Shown piece after piece: positions 23,791 to 36,044 of a stretch of DNA of 64,000 nt. This DNA is from Tragulus kanchil (Eukaryota; Chordata; Mammalia; Artiodactyla; Tragulidae), in assembly GCA_022376925.1 (NCBI GenBank), contig JAIOJX010000002.1:65868001-65932000 (forward strand), given 5' to 3'. The notes beneath the pieces were generated by a model. That model saw only the letters and a list, made by a program, of their open reading frames with translations. It had not been told where the DNA came from and searched no databases. Each line of letters opens with the position of its first letter. The stretch's first letter is position 1. A program made the translations under genes and the position numbers.

Positions 23791-24435
23791 GTGTTCATCC
23801 AGGATTGGGAATTTATGCAGTAGATTTATAAGTTGCATAGATGGGAGGATATGTCCTCCATTCCGTCTTCTGTGCTTAAAACCACACCTGGCACACAAAA
23901 GATGCTCAAAAGTATTTATTGAATAAGATAATGAAGCAACTATAGAAACTGATTCATCTAGTTGAATTAAGGCCAGTGTGTGTGTGCACGCACACCTGCA
24001 TACACACATGCTAGTGTGCGTATACATGCATAGACACATGTACACTGCAATTAGAATTCTAGACCTGCTACAAATTGCAATATTCTGTACAACTGTAAAT
24101 CTAAGTGCTATTCAAAATATTCAGGCCAATATCACTTCCCTCATGTTATCAAAAAGGGACAGATGTGTACACAAATGCTATACAAAAGGGCTGTTCAACC
24201 CCCCGGATCTAATGCCTGATGATCTGAGGTGGAGCTGATGTAACAAAAGGTAGAAATGAAGTGTTCAGTGAACATGACATGTTTGAATCATCCCTAAATC
24301 ATCCCCCCGTCCAGTCTGTGGAAAAATTGTCTTCCATGAGAACAGTTCCTGGTACCATAAAGGTAGAGGACTACCTCACAGCATGTCTTCTGTTTTAAAC
24401 CTTTCAGTGAATTGCAGCTGCACTTTTTAAAAGTT

Positions 24436-25110
24436 ACAGGTAATTCTCACTAGTTGTGGTGGTTAGGTTCTACAGAATCACCAGGAATAGTGAGTTAGTA
24501 AACAGAAAACCATTCCTTCTAGGAAATAAACAGGGTTAGGTTCCTACAAGCTTGTAAGTCACATTTTCATTAGCTGGCCAATACATTAACTCTGTTGTAT
24601 GAGTGATTCTATTTAAAATTTTATTTATATGTATGCATGTATATCTATACATACATATTCATTGACATTAGATTCATAATCAATAGCACTGTATGAATGA
24701 CTGAACAAAGCTCATCCAACACTACCTGACACATGAATTTTCTCTACAACACATGTCATAGCTTTCTTACTCATAGGAATACTAGATAGCATTTCAGCAC
24801 TATTCTTGGAACCCTGTTAAGCAGTGAAATCACCTATAAAAAGCACAAAAAATGGGGGAAAATGATGCTAAATGTCCTGTGAAAAGAATCACAGTCTAAG
24901 AGCTGAAGTGCAAAGACAAAGAGTTTGGTTCAGCCTCACCTGGGAATGTGCACATCATGATAATCCAAATTTTTTTGTCCCCCTCTCCCAGTGCATGTCC
25001 CATTATGATTGCAAAAGTGCTGTGGTATTCATTTTGGGGTGACAGATTTCAACTACAAGGCAAATTCACAAATACAGGATTCATAATGAGGATTAACTGT
25101 ATTTAACATG
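24436..25110. mobile_element. Tigger-like ancient DNA transposon remnant
   Basis: The ends look like diverged inverted repeats: 'ttacaggtaattctcac' at the left, and at the right 'atgaggattaactgtattt', whose reverse complement begins similarly. The interior phrases 'ggttaggttctacagaatca' and 'gggttaggttcctacaagc' are typical of an old non-autonomous Tc1/mariner-class family. The exact family is not asserted. No transposase frame is present. Confidence 0.5.
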
Positions 25111-26566
25111 ATAAAAGTCTAAAATCTTTAACCTGGAATTCACATCTTTCCATGCCCTGACTCTGTTCTGTTTTTCTAGCTTTAATTCCAATCATCCCCA
25201 GTGCTCCCCTTCCTTGTTCTGCATCCCCCTGTCAGGCTGAAACACCCTTCCCCCCTACCCCGCACAGCCGGCCACACATTCTTTACTCCCCTGTTTCTAT
25301 TGACTTAAGTCAAGATTTACCAGGAGCATAAATGTCTCAGAAACCACTCGGAGCAGAAAAGAAAGGCTCCTCTCAATCTATGTGTATATCCCAAGCGTTT
25401 TAATATTAATTATCTGCATTAAAAGCACCTTACTCTGATGAATTCAACGAGAAACCAAACCAAAGGAATCTGTGTGGGTAGCGACTAGAGATAGAGTGTT
25501 ATTACATGACAAAGTGACTCGAGAGCATCAAGTGCTGTGACCCGGCCAAATTTTGATATGAATAAATTTACCATGGCTGCAGAAAGTTCATGGTCAAATA
25601 TTTCTCCATGTCCCATGAGATAAGGTCATGGTTGAGAATAACAATTTTGAGTTATTCCTTTTCTCTATGAAATAAACTGTGAGCTAGAGTTACATAGAAG
25701 TTGCATGATAAAATTCAATTCCAAGGGTTGATTTCCAACCTTCTGTAAAAGCAAAACATGCAGAGAAATCTGCCTTAAATGACAACATTATTGCTCTGAT
25801 GACTTGGTTATGCTTCACATACCTTGGCCATATGCATTTAAAATAAATATTATCTATATGAGCTTATATGTATATAAGTATGTGTGTATATAAGTATATA
25901 TATGTGTGTGTGTATATATAAACGTATCTGTCTTTTATGTATTTTGAGACTAGTTATAATTCCCAATTGTGTGAAGCATTTTGCAAGTTAAAGAAAGCCA
26001 AAAGTTAATACGAATGACCTGTAGTCCAGATGTGTGTGTCTTTACAGTTTTAGGACGAAATACAAACAGTGAGTCTGGCTTTTACTTTCTTCAGTAAGCT
26101 ATTTGAACATAACCTGTGTGCTTTCCTCATTAAGTCCTTATTGTTCTTAGCTTCTATTTTGGAATCTACTGCCAGGAAATAGACTTCTAATTACCTTTGT
26201 GACCAGTAAAGAAAGGTTTGGAAAACCAGATGTTAAGCTAGGAACTAATTTCAGCACAAAGGGTATATATATAGAAAGGTGAATTTTCCAAGTTTTTCAC
26301 TAGTCAATGTTGAAACAAAACCATTCATATTTTTCTTCAATAAATGTGCACTTTTATGTGCTTTGAGTGGTGAGGAAAGCAGTCAGTTATACACTGAGAT
26401 GACATAGTGGTTTTCCTATATACCAAAGCCTTGATTGTCCCCAACTGAATACTTCATAGTCTGCCTTTATACTATATTCTTCTTAATTTAGTTCCCATAA
26501 TCGAGAAACAAAATAGGGGATAATGCCATCAGAGCTCTACCAACATGCTCTTACAGTATCAACGTC
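25111..26566. other. Unique sequence, no gene seen
   Basis: About 1.4 kb without a recognised repeat except the TA/TG tract at 25856-25925. There is a short C-rich patch near 25190-25270 but no CpG island and no open frame of note. Confidence 0.6.
25856..25925. repeat. TA/TG simple repeat
   Basis: Interleaved 'tatata' and 'tgtgtgtg' units, probably length-variable. It stands alone, with no promoter features. Confidence 0.85.
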
Positions 26567-26804
26567 AATCTACTCTCCTATTCTAGAGCCATAAAACGTA
26601 GACAATAGAGACACCCAAACCATAAAACCAGAAATTAGTTTCTTGAGAAAATAATAAATATATAATGGATTGGGAAAAATAATTAAGGATAAAAGAGAGA
26701 AAGAAAAAAATACATCACAGAAAACATTAGGAATAAAAAAGGAGGCATAATTATAGATATAAATTAAAAATGTAGGAATCATAGTTCAGTCATCAGTAAA
26801 TCCT

Positions 26805-27420
26805 TGAGTAGCTTCTTTATGCCAAAACCTAGTCTGCACAGTAGGGCCAGAATGGAAAATATGACTGAGCCTCTCACTCATGGATCCTGAAGTCAGGGTA
26901 GAGGAGTCAGACAAACCCAGAGACATAGTGAATTGATGTTACCCGGTGATGAGTACATTACAGGTGATAAAATAGACTGATGTAAGGGCAAAGGTCCCCA
27001 TGGCTACTCTTGCTAGAGTGGGCAGTGAAGGCCTTTCTGAAGAGGTGACATGTGAATTAAGACCTGAATAATAGGAAGAGTCACTCAGACAGCTGCCTGT
27101 CGAAAAAGCCTTCTGAGAAGAAGAAAGAGCAAGGACAAAGTCCCTAAACTTGGACCAGGACTCATGTATATAAGGTACTAAGGAGGCAGGTGCGTGCAGA
27201 GGATGTGAACAAAGAAGAAATTGGAGGAAGCTGACACTGGAGAGGAAGAAGTAGCTAGACTGGGAAGGTCTTTCTAGACCATGGTAAGGGGTCTGAACAC
27301 CATGATAGACCAGTGGAAGCTGCTGGAAAAATACAGTTTGACTGACTTTTTAAAGAGACCCTCCAGATTTCTCTCAGGAGGCCAGCCTGAGGAGGCACAC
27401 GAGAGGAAGATGATCTCAAG
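26805..27420 (+). mobile_element. L2 LINE 3' region (copy A)
   Basis: The order 'gtgaaggcctttctgaagag', 'gtgacatgtgaattaagacc', 'tagaccatggtaaggggtct' and 'gaccagtggaagctgctgg' follows the non-coding 3' part of L2 in sense orientation. L2 is an ancient CR1-like LINE, dead in placental mammals. It is repeated at 27939-28554 by U11. Confidence 0.75.
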
Positions 27421-27938
27421 ACATGGAGCAAGAGGCCTTGCAAAAGAGGATGGTGGCTACCAAGAGTTCCGTTAGTGGGTGTGAAAAGAGGGATATGTAC
27501 ACCCCCTGAGCAACTAGAGAACACCCTAAGTGCGATAACCTCTAAACAAATGAAAGAAAAAATATGTTGAGCGCTAATTTTGTGCTCAGAACGGTATTAG
27601 CTTCTGGGAAGAAGGCTTACTATCTGACTGAGATATAAACTAACTAACTCCTGTGGAGCCAAGGTGATATGATAGCAAGGCCATGTTTTATCTTCCTAGG
27701 AATCTACTCTCCTATTCTAGAGCCATAAAACGTAGACAATAGAGACACCCAAACCATAAAACCAGAAATTAGTTTCTTGAGAAAATAATAAATATATAAT
27801 GGATTGGGAAAAATAATTAAGGATAAAAGAGAGAAAGAAAAAAATACATCACAGAAAACATTAGGAATAAAAAAGGAGGCATAATTATAGATATAAATGA
27901 AAAATGTAGGAATCATAGTTCAGTCATCAGTAAATCCT

Positions 27939-28554
27939 TGAGTAGCTTCTTTATGCCAAAACCTAGTCTGCACAGTAGGGCCAGAATGGAAAATATGACT
28001 GAGCCTCTCACTCATGGATCCTGAAGTCAGGGTAGAGGAGTCAGACAAACCCAGAGACATAGTGAATTGATGTTACCCGGTGATGAGTACATTACAGGTG
28101 ATAAAATAGACTGATGTAAGGGCAAAGGTCCCCATGGCTACTCTTGCTAGAGTGGGCAGTGAAGGCCTTTCTGAAGAGGTGACATGTGAATTAAGACCTG
28201 AATAATAGGAAGAGTCACTCAGACAGCTGCCTGTCGAAAAAGCCTTCTGAGAAGAAGAAAGAGCAAGGACAAAGTCCCTAAACTTGGACCAGGACTCATG
28301 TATATAAGGTACTAAGGAGGCAGGTGCGTGCAGAGGATGTGAACAAAGAAGAAATTGGAGGAAGCTGACACTGGAGAGGAAGAAGTAGCTAGACTGGGAA
28401 GGTCTTTCTAGACCATGGTAAGGGGTCTGAACACCATGATAGACCAGTGGAAGCTGCTGGAAAAATACAGTTTGACTGACTTTTTAAAGAGACCCTCCAG
28501 ATTTCTCTCAGGAGGCCAGCCTGAGGAGGCACACGAGAGGAAGATGATCTCAAG
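27939..28554 (+). mobile_element. L2 LINE 3' region (copy B)
   Basis: U11 copy of 26805-27420. Confidence 0.75.
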
Positions 28555-28894
28555 ACATGGAGCAAGAGGCCTTGCAAAAGAGGATGGTGGCTACCAAGAG
28601 TTCCGTTAGTGGGTGTGAAAAGAGGGATATGTACACCCCCTGAGCAACTAGAGAACACCCTAAGTGCGATAACCTCTAAACAAATGAAAGAAAAAATATG
28701 TTGAGCGCTAATTTTGTGCTCAGAACGGTATTAGCTTCTGGGAAGAAGGCTTACTATCTGACTGAGATATAAACTAACTAACTCCTGTGGAGCCAAGGTG
28801 ATATGTGATAGCAAGGCCATGTTTTATCTTCCCTAGGAACCCACAACCAGACCCACAACTAAGAAAGAGAGAGTGGGAGAGGAGGAAAGGGGTC

Positions 28895-28950
28895 AGGATA
28901 TATATACATATACATACATATACCTATACCTATACATATATATATATGGA
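28895..28950. repeat. TA/CA-rich simple repeat
   Basis: Irregular 'tatacatatacata' units, followed immediately by a purine-rich stretch (28950-29010, 'agaaggagaggacaagcggg' and similar). The 106-codon frame spanning both (28805-29125) is low-complexity and not believed to be coding. Confidence 0.75.
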
Positions 28951-29350
28951 CAGAAGGAGAGGACAAGCGGGAAGAGGGAGAGAGAGAATGGAAGAGGAGG
29001 GAAGAAATAAAAAGAAGCTAAAACCTCACACTGTCCTTTATGGAAACATGAATCCTGGTACTGACACCTTGGAAAATTTCTCTGAAACCTTCCCCTTCCC
29101 TTCCACTGCCATCCAGTGTATATAAAAAGAGTGAGTTAAGGAGTGTTGCCAGCTAGATTCTATGGAAGCAGATGTTCTGATGGAATTTGGGCAGCAAGAT
29201 ATTTCTTAGAAAATAACATCTCTGAAATGATGGAAAAAATGTTTGGGGGAGCCAAATCCCATCTCCATTTCCCTTCTTCAATCTGTCCTCTTTTACCTGT
29301 AAGTAGGTACACCCATGGCCATCTTCCTTCCACTAATTTAGAAAATGGTG

Positions 29351-29373
29351 GTTTATTTATTTATTTATTTATT
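29351..29373. repeat. (TTTA)n microsatellite
   Basis: Pure tetranucleotide run, repeated at 30448-30470 through U12. Confidence 0.9.
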
Positions 29374-29773
29374 GAAATTTGCTGAGTTCTAAACTAAACT
29401 GAGATTTGCAAAATCCTGATGCTACTATAAAGAAAGATGTCAGAGCCCAGAAAGGGAGTATGTCAGGGATGACCCAGTTCCCACTGTTTGACTTTCCCCA
29501 GTGGGTCAGAATGAGCTCCCTGTGGATCAAGGGGTAGAGACTTGTAATGGTGTTTGAGTCTAAGCATTCTTATTGGCCCATGGAGGGCACTTACTTGGTG
29601 AAGGGTCCTGACAACAGGAGTGTGAGATAGCCTACCTTTGGTCATCGCTGAGGTGAAAAGAAAGCCTCATTTCTGCACTGGGAATTTTCTGCACTGGCCT
29701 ATAACCATACAAATAAGCAATAATGTGTCTAAATGAAAATGCTAGTATCTAGTATCTAGACGACTTCCCCAAT

Positions 29774-29901
29774 GAAGACTTCACATTCTATTTCCATTAT
29801 TCTGAGGAGATGGATTTTAAAAAAATCTTGCTGTGATCTATGTCAGAGTGTTCTGCGTATGTTTTCCTCTAAAAGTTTTATTGCGAAGACTTCACATTCT
29901 A
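29774..29901 (-). mobile_element. Internal L1 fragment with 17-bp flanking direct repeats
   Basis: The insert 29791-29884 (94 bp) matches an internal L1 ORF2 segment in antisense ('tttccattattctgaggag', 'cttgctgtgatctatgtcag', 'gtatgttttcctctaaaag'). It is flanked by perfect copies of 'gaagacttcacattcta' at 29774-29790 and 29885-29901. There is no poly(A) end, which is unusual for L1. The U12 copy lies at 30871-30996. Confidence 0.75.
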
Positions 29902-30870
29902 GAAGTGCAGTGATTGTCATCCTGACAAGTTCAAGAAATGACATGGAAGGAAGATGAATGTCCTATCTTTACTCTTAAAATTTTATATGATAAATTTAAC
30001 ATATCCAGAAAATGAATTATTGTTCACATTTTCCTGTATACTCTGGATAAGGTTGTACATGTCATCATCAAGAAAGCAAAGTGATGACCTTTGAATAAGT
30101 CCCTGGAAGCCACTGTCCACAAGATAATGCAGCTTCATGAGTAATGACACAATCAGGGTTCAACATATGGCATCAAGGAGCTACAAAGGCAAGCTGATCA
30201 ATATTGTCTCCATACAAATAGGTTCCAAGGAGCCATGGCATTGTGACTAGTGACAGCCTTGCTGCCTTTGTCTTAACAAAAAAAAAGCACATTTGCAAGA
30301 TATTTCTTAGAAAATAACATCTCTGAAATGATGGAAAAATGTTTGGGAGCCAAATCCATCTCCATTTCCTTCTTCAATCTGTCCTCTTTTACCTGTAAGT
30401 AGGTACACCCATGGCCATCTTCCTTCCACTAATTTAGAAAATGGTGGTTTATTTATTTATTTATTTATTGAAATTTGCTGAGTTCTAAACTAAACTGAGA
30501 TTTGCAAAATCCTGATGCTACTATAAAGAAAGATGTCAGAGCCCAGAAAGGGAGTATGTCAGGGATGACCCAGTTCCCACTGTTTGACTTTCCCCAGTGG
30601 GTCAGAATGAGCTCCCTGTGGATCAAGGGGTAGAGACTTGTAATGGTGTTTGAGTCTAAGCATTCTTATTGGCCCATGGAGGGCACTTACTTGGTGAAGG
30701 GTCCTGACAACAGGAGTGTGAGATAGCCTACCTTTGGTCATCGCTGAGGTGAAAAGAAAGCCTCATTTCTGCACTGGGAATTTTCTGCACTGGCCTATAA
30801 CCATACAAATAAGCAATAATGTGTCTAAATGAAAATGCTAGTATCTAGTATCTAGATGATTTCCCCCAAT

Positions 30871-30996
30871 GAAGACTTCACATTCTATTTCCATTATTCT
30901 GAGGAGATGGATTTTAAAAATCTTGCTGTGATCTATGTCAGAGTGTTCTGCGTATGTTTTCCTCTAAAAGTTTTATTGCGAAGACTTCACATTCTA
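30871..30996 (-). mobile_element. Internal L1 fragment with direct repeats (copy B)
   Basis: U12 copy of 29774-29901. The insert is 2 bp shorter in an A run. Confidence 0.75.
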
Positions 30997-31583
30997 GAAG
31001 TGCAGTGATTGTCATCCTGACAAGTTCAAGAAATGACATGGAAGGAAGATGAATGTCCTATCTTTACTCTTAAAATTTTATATGATAAATTTAACATATC
31101 CAGAAAATGAATTATTGTTCACATTTTCCTGTATACTCTGGATAAGGTTGTACATGTCATCATCAAGAAAGCAAAGTGATGACCTTTGAATAAGTCCCTG
31201 GAAGCCACTGTCCACAAGATAATGCAGCTTCATGAGTAATGACACAATCAGGGTTCAACATATGGCATCAAGGAGCTACAAAGGCAAGCTGATCAATATT
31301 GTCTCCATACAAATAGGTTCCAAGGAGCCATGGCATTGTGACTAGTGACAGCCTTGCTGCCTTTGTCTTAACAAAGTGAGAGATATGAAATTATTTGAAC
31401 TGCACATTTGAGAATAAAGAACATAAAAAGATGATTCCTGGATCTTAATAGAAAGAAATGGGGTGTGGACATGATGAAGAAGGTCTTTCCTTGCCCTGAT
31501 TGGACAATAAATAAGTATATAATCTCTATCCATAACTTTATATAAAACACTATACCTTACATGGGTCCAGGAGTTTTGTAGTA

Positions 31584-31920
31584 TTTTTTTTTTTTTTAAA
31601 GATTTTATTTATTTATTTACTTTGGGCGGGGGTCGGGTTGGGGAGGGAGGGGAGTGGGCGGGCCACTTCTATTGGTCTTTCATTTCTCTATTTTCATTCG
31701 TCTTCGTTCCTTGGCTCCTGTGGGCCTCCCATCGTGGTGGCATCCGTCGTCACAGAGCACTGGCTCTGGGCGCATACGCTCCAGAGCTCCGGCTCGGTAA
31801 TTGGACACATCAGTCCAGCCACTCCGCGGCACGTGGGATCTTCCCAGGCCAGGGCTCGAACCGGCGCCCCTTGCACTGCAAGGCGGTGTCCTTACCCACT
31901 GGACCACCAGGGGAAGCCCA
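31584..31920 (-). mobile_element. CHR-like tRNA-Glu SINE, long form (copy A)
   Basis: The full-length antisense element reads from a T-rich tail to 'ggggaagccc'. On the minus strand the A box is TGGTCCAGTGG and the B box is GGTTCGAGCCC. A GC-rich block (31624-31666, 'gggcgggggtcgggttgg' and following) precedes the A-rich tail. The flanks 'tgtagtattttt' (31577) and 'tgtagtatattttt' (31921) look like target-site repeats. It is about 90% or more similar to the copy at 47666, so this subfamily was recently active. Confidence 0.88.
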
Positions 31921-32744
31921 TGTAGTATATTTTTAACTTGTTCAGTATCCTGCACACCTTTTGATTTTTTTTTTTTTTTTGACCAACAAATGAAGAGGGT
32001 CTTCGCCTTTCCTTTTCACCTAAGGAAATATCATTTGTCCTCTACCTCCTCCCCAGGGTAGTACCACCCTCTGGGGTAACACACCAAGAGAAAAGGGGAA
32101 TAGAAGGAGAAAAGTAATAGACCAGACTCACATTCACACTCTTACAGCCCTGAATCTGCAGATCTAACCTGAGACTGAGTGACTGAAAAGTTATGGAATT
32201 TAACTTGAATAGGTTTAAAAGAGATTGCTATCTTGAAGTAGAAAATGCAAACAATTGCTCAAAAATTAAATCATATAATTATACCTCAGTTCTAGCATCT
32301 GCAACCTCAGTGGAGATTCCTTGAAATTGCAGATTTCTTTCTTTTTAGTCCACAAACTAAATACTGAGTAATTATATGAAGAGCCAACATCAATTTGGAT
32401 GACTTACCCACATTAAATATGGAGTTTGTTTTGGCCCTCCAAAGATAATTTACTTTTATCCCCCACAAAAAATATATGTTAAATAAACCAGATGTGTAGC
32501 TAGAGGGACCCATGAGACCTAGAAAACACCTGTTGGACACGCTAAATGAAATTATTTGAACTGCACATTTGAGAATAAAGAACATAAAAAGATGATTCCT
32601 GGATCTTAATAGAAAGAAATGGGGTGTGGACATGATGAAGAAGGTCTTTCCTTGCCCTGATTGGACAATAAATAAGTATATAATCTCTATCCATAACTTT
32701 ATATAAAACACTATACCTTACATGGGTCCAGGAGTTTTGTAGTA

Positions 32745-33081
32745 TTTTTTTTTTTTTTAAAGATTTTATTTATTTATTTACTTTGGGCGGGGGTCGGGTT
32801 GGGGAGGGAGGGGAGTGGGCGGGCCACTTCTATTGGTCTTTCATTTCTCTATTTTCATTCGTCTTCGTTCCTTGGCTCCTGTGGGCCTCCCATCGTGGTG
32901 GCATCCGTCGTCACAGAGCACTGGCTCTGGGCGCATACGCTCCAGAGCTCCGGCTCGGTAATTGGACACATCAGTCCAGCCACTCCGCGGCACGTGGGAT
33001 CTTCCCAGGCCAGGGCTCGAACCGGCGCCCCTTGCACTGCAAGGCGGTGTCCTTACCCACTGGACCACCAGGGGAAGCCCA
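32745..33081 (-). mobile_element. CHR-like SINE, long form (copy B)
   Basis: U13 copy of 31584-31920. Frames of about 90-104 codons on both strands of it are repeat-internal and not genes. Confidence 0.88.
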
Positions 33082-34070
33082 TGTAGTATATTTTTAACTT
33101 GTTCAGTATCCTGCACACCTTTTGATTTTTTTTTTTTTTGACCAACAAATGAAGAGGGTCTTCGCCTTTCCTTTTCACCTAAGGAAATATCATTTGTCCT
33201 CTACCTCCTCCCCAGGGTAGTACCACCCTCTGGGGTAACACACCAAGAGAAAAGGGGAATAGAAGGAGAAAAGTAATAGACCAGACTCACATTCACACTC
33301 TTACAGCCCTGAATCTGCAGATCTAACCTGAGACTGAGTGACTGAAAAGTTATGGAATTTAACTTGAATAGGTTTAAAAGAGATTGCTATCTTGAAGTAG
33401 AAAATGCAAACAATTGCTCAAAAATTAAATCATATAATTATACCTCAGTTCTAGCATCTGCAACCTCAGTGGAGATTCCTTGAAATTGCAGATTTCTTTC
33501 TTTTTAGTCCACAAACTAAATACTGAGTAATTATATGAAGAGCCAACATCAATTTGGATGACTTACCCACATTAAATATGGAGTTTGTTTTGGCCCTCCA
33601 AAGATAATTTACTTTTATCCCCCACAAAAAATATATGTTAAATAAACCAGATGTGTAGCTAGAGGGACCCATGAGACCTAGAAAACACCTGTTGGACAGG
33701 CTAAAGCTCTAAAGTATGACTGAAACCTTAAGGTAATTATGAAATACACGATGAGGGTAATCCTTGCTATGATTTATCTTTGTAGTCCTCACTTATACTC
33801 AGTGTAATTAAGGAAATGCTGGAGACTGCTGCACTTGATGGCTCATAAACATGAATATTTAAAAACATTTGATACCATTATTCCTTACAATTTACTACAT
33901 CAGTCTTTTAACATGTAGAGTGCTGATGATGCAGGATAAAATGTCAATTACAGTAGACCTAAGTATTTCAGGTTTAGAAATATTTCTTCCATCCCGCTAT
34001 GTCTACAAGTGCACTTACAAGAAATAGTTCAGAAAAGTCACCAAAGTCAAAGCAGTTTTTTTCTGTAGCA

Positions 34071-34192
34071 GTGGAAGAACAAGGCCTTCAAAACCTAAGA
34101 CCGGGACTCTTAACAATTGCACTACATTGCCTCCATCTTGATTCCATAATTTACAGATTAACAGTTTTTACTAAACAAGAAGTCAGAACTTG
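34071..34192 (-). repeat. Arm 1 of a diverged inverted duplication
   Basis: The reverse complement of this stretch aligns end to end with 36455-36572 at roughly 88% identity with small indels, from 'caagttctgacttcttgtt' to 'aaggccttgttcttccac'. The core resembles a diverged MIR head ('ggcaatgtagtg', 'agtcccggtcttagg'). Because both arms share private non-MIR sequence, duplication is more likely than two independent MIRs. The U14 copy is 35175-35296. Confidence 0.75.
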
Positions 34193-34205
34193 GCCACCCT
34201 AAAAT

Positions 34206-34254
34206 GAGGGTGCACTAGCAGGCAGCGTCTTCACCACTAGTGCCACCTGGGAAG
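34206..34254 (-). mobile_element. Bov-tA head fragment, antisense (copy A)
   Basis: 'gtcttcaccactagtgccac' and 'ctgggaagc' match the reverse complement of the Bov-tA tRNA head. Only about 45 bases remain. It abuts arm 1 of the inverted duplication and is repeated at 35310-35358. Confidence 0.5.
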
Positions 34255-35174
34255 CTAGTCTAACTAAAGAGACTATGCTTGCTGACTGCCTGTATCCACA
34301 TCTGTCTGTCTGTATTAAATGTTTAGCTACTCTTATTTGTCTTAATGCACTATATACTCTCTACGTTGTCTAAGAACTCCATAAGACCTCTGAGGCCCCT
34401 AGCTCAACTCCTCTTTCTGTCCATCAGTGTATGCTAAGAAAATGAGCTGAGTACTCCCTCGTCTCATTTGACACAGTTAACTTGAGCCAAGCCCTGTGCA
34501 AGTGTGGTGGATAAGACAGCATCATAGATCTTTCCTTCGAAGAGAGAAACAGGGGACAAGCCAAGTATTTACAAAACGCCCTGTAAGCCTAACAGCTAGA
34601 ATACACACTTAGAAATCCCACTGCTGGGATCAAATCCCAGCACTCTATAAGCAACAAGCTTTGTGAGAAAAAAATGTGTATAACAACAGAAGTTCCTAGA
34701 ATTGTTGTAGGGTGAAGTCAACTGTGCTTACAGGAAGGCCTGCTACATGGTACAATGTGTAGCTAGAGGGACCCATGAGACCTAGAAAACACCTGTTGGA
34801 CACGCTAAAGCTCTAAAGTATGACTGAAACCTTAAGGTAATTATGAAATACACGATGAGGGTAATCCTTGCTATGATTTATCTTTGTAGTCCTCACTTAT
34901 ACTCAGTGTAATTAAGGAAATGCTGGAGACTGCTGCACTTGATGGCTCATAAACATGAATATTTAAAAACATTTGATACCATTATTCCTTACAATTTACT
35001 ACATCAGTCTTTTAACATGTAGAGTGCTGATGATGCAGGATAAAATGTCAATTACAGTAGACCTAAGTATTTCAGGTTTAGAAATATTTCTTCCATCCCG
35101 CTATGTCTACAAGTGCACTTACAAGAAATAGTTCAGAAAAGTCACCAAAGTCAAAGCAGTTTTTTTCTGTAGCA

Positions 35175-35296
35175 GTGGAAGAACAAGGCCTTCAAAACCT
35201 AAGACCGGGACTCTTAACAATTGCACTACATTGCCTCCATCTTGATTCCATAATTTACAGATTAACAGTTTTTACTAAACAAGAAGTCAGAACTTG
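35175..35296 (-). repeat. Arm 1 of inverted duplication (assembly copy B)
   Basis: U14 copy of 34071-34192. Confidence 0.75.
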
Positions 35297-36044
35297 GCCA
35301 CCCTAAAATGAGGGTGCACTAGCAGGCAGATTCTTCACCACTAGTGCCACCTGGGAAGCTAGTCTAACTAAAAGAGACTATGCTTGCTGACTGCCTGTAT
35401 CCACATCTGTCTGTCTGTATTAAATGTTTAGCTACTCTTATTTGTCTTAATGCACTATATACTCTCTACGTTGTCTAAGAACTCCATAAGACCTCTGAGG
35501 CCCCTAGCTCAACTCCTCTTTCTGTCCATCAGTGTATGCTAAGAAAATGAGCTGAGTACTCCCTCGTCTCATTTGACACAGTTAACTTGAGCCAAGCCCT
35601 GTGCAAGTGTGGTGGATAAGACAGCATCATAGATCTTTCCTTCGAAGAGAGAAACAGGGGACAAGCCAAGTATTTACAAAACGCCCTGTAAGCCTAACAG
35701 CTAGAATACACACTTAGAAATCCCACTGCTGGGATCAAATCCCAGCACTCTATAAGCAACAAGCTTTGTGAGAAAAAAATGTGTATAACAACAGAAGTTC
35801 CTAGAATTGTTGTAGGGGTGAAGTCAACTGTGCTTACAGGAAGGCCTGCTACATGGTACAATTCAGTATATGTCAGCTGTTGTTATGAACAGGCATGATA
35901 CCTGCCATGAGAGAAGAAATGCAGGTGCAATATAATTCTATCATCAACCCACAAAATGTATGAAAAGACTAATTCAACTTCAAGATAACATTGTATATTC
36001 AAAATTGAGTGCCTATTTTTTGTTCATTTAAACCACTGGTATAC

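Larger units (their letters stand above)
22068..24279. repeat. Tandem duplication U10, period 1110
   Basis: Copy A is 22068-23169 and copy B is 23178-24279, with the 8-bp filler 'gacctaat'. The two copies are almost base-identical (one difference seen near 22158/23268). Each contains a MIR, a MER5-type fragment and a TG/CA-rich tract. Open frames of 60-90 codons appear twice purely because of the duplication. Confidence 0.93.
26567..28839. repeat. Tandem duplication U11, period 1134-1137
   Basis: Copy A is 26567-27702 and copy B is 27701-28839, joining with shared 'aa'. Differences sit at 26763/27897 (T versus G) and near the end of copy A ('gatatgatagc' versus 'gatatgtgatagc', 'cttcctagg' versus 'cttccctagg'). 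The unit is mostly an L2 fragment. Confidence 0.93.
29194..31375. repeat. Tandem duplication U12, period 1095-1101
   Basis: Copy A is 29194-30280 and copy B is 30295-31375, with a 14-bp filler. The first 100 bases of copy B have lost bases from at least five homopolymer runs ('ggaaaaaatg' to 'ggaaaaatg', 'tgggggagcc' to 'tgggagcc', 'aaatccc' to 'aaatcc'). That is the pattern expected at a low-quality contig end. Confidence 0.93.
31385..33705. repeat. Tandem duplication U13, period 1159-1161
   Basis: Copy A is 31385-32546 and copy B starts at 32546, directly adjacent. A T run is 16 long in copy A and 14 in copy B (31965-31980 versus about 33126-33139). Each unit carries one antisense CHR-like SINE. 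The seam creates an artificial 134-codon minus-strand open frame at 32307-32711. Confidence 0.93.
33651..35862. repeat. Tandem duplication U14, period 1104-1106
   Basis: Copy A is 33651-34756 and copy B starts at 34755, with shared 'at'. The opening 55 bases are also in U13, so they occur three times. One site reads 'cacgctaaa' in two versions (32539, 34801) and 'caggctaaa' in the third (33697). Contents are unique DNA, a Bov-tA end fragment and one arm of an inverted duplication. Confidence 0.92.

Noticed and set aside
28805..29125. 106-codon frame with Tyr-Thr-His-Ile repeats
   Set aside because: It is the translation of a TA/CA microsatellite and a purine tract, which is low-complexity.
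32307..32711. 134-codon minus-strand open frame, the longest in the window
   Set aside because: It crosses the U13 seam at 32546 and joins sequences not adjacent in the presumed genome. The corresponding frame in copy A is much shorter.
31622..33116. Frames of 86-104 codons around 31.6-32.1 kb and 32.8-33.1 kb on both strands
   Set aside because: They are internal to the long-form SINE, whose GC-rich sequence happens to lack stops. The amino-acid strings echo those in the other SINE copies at 40.8, 41.4 and 47.7 kb.
34206..34254. A regulatory motif 'cactagtgccacctgggaag'
   Set aside because: It is the reverse complement of a Bov-tA head fragment.
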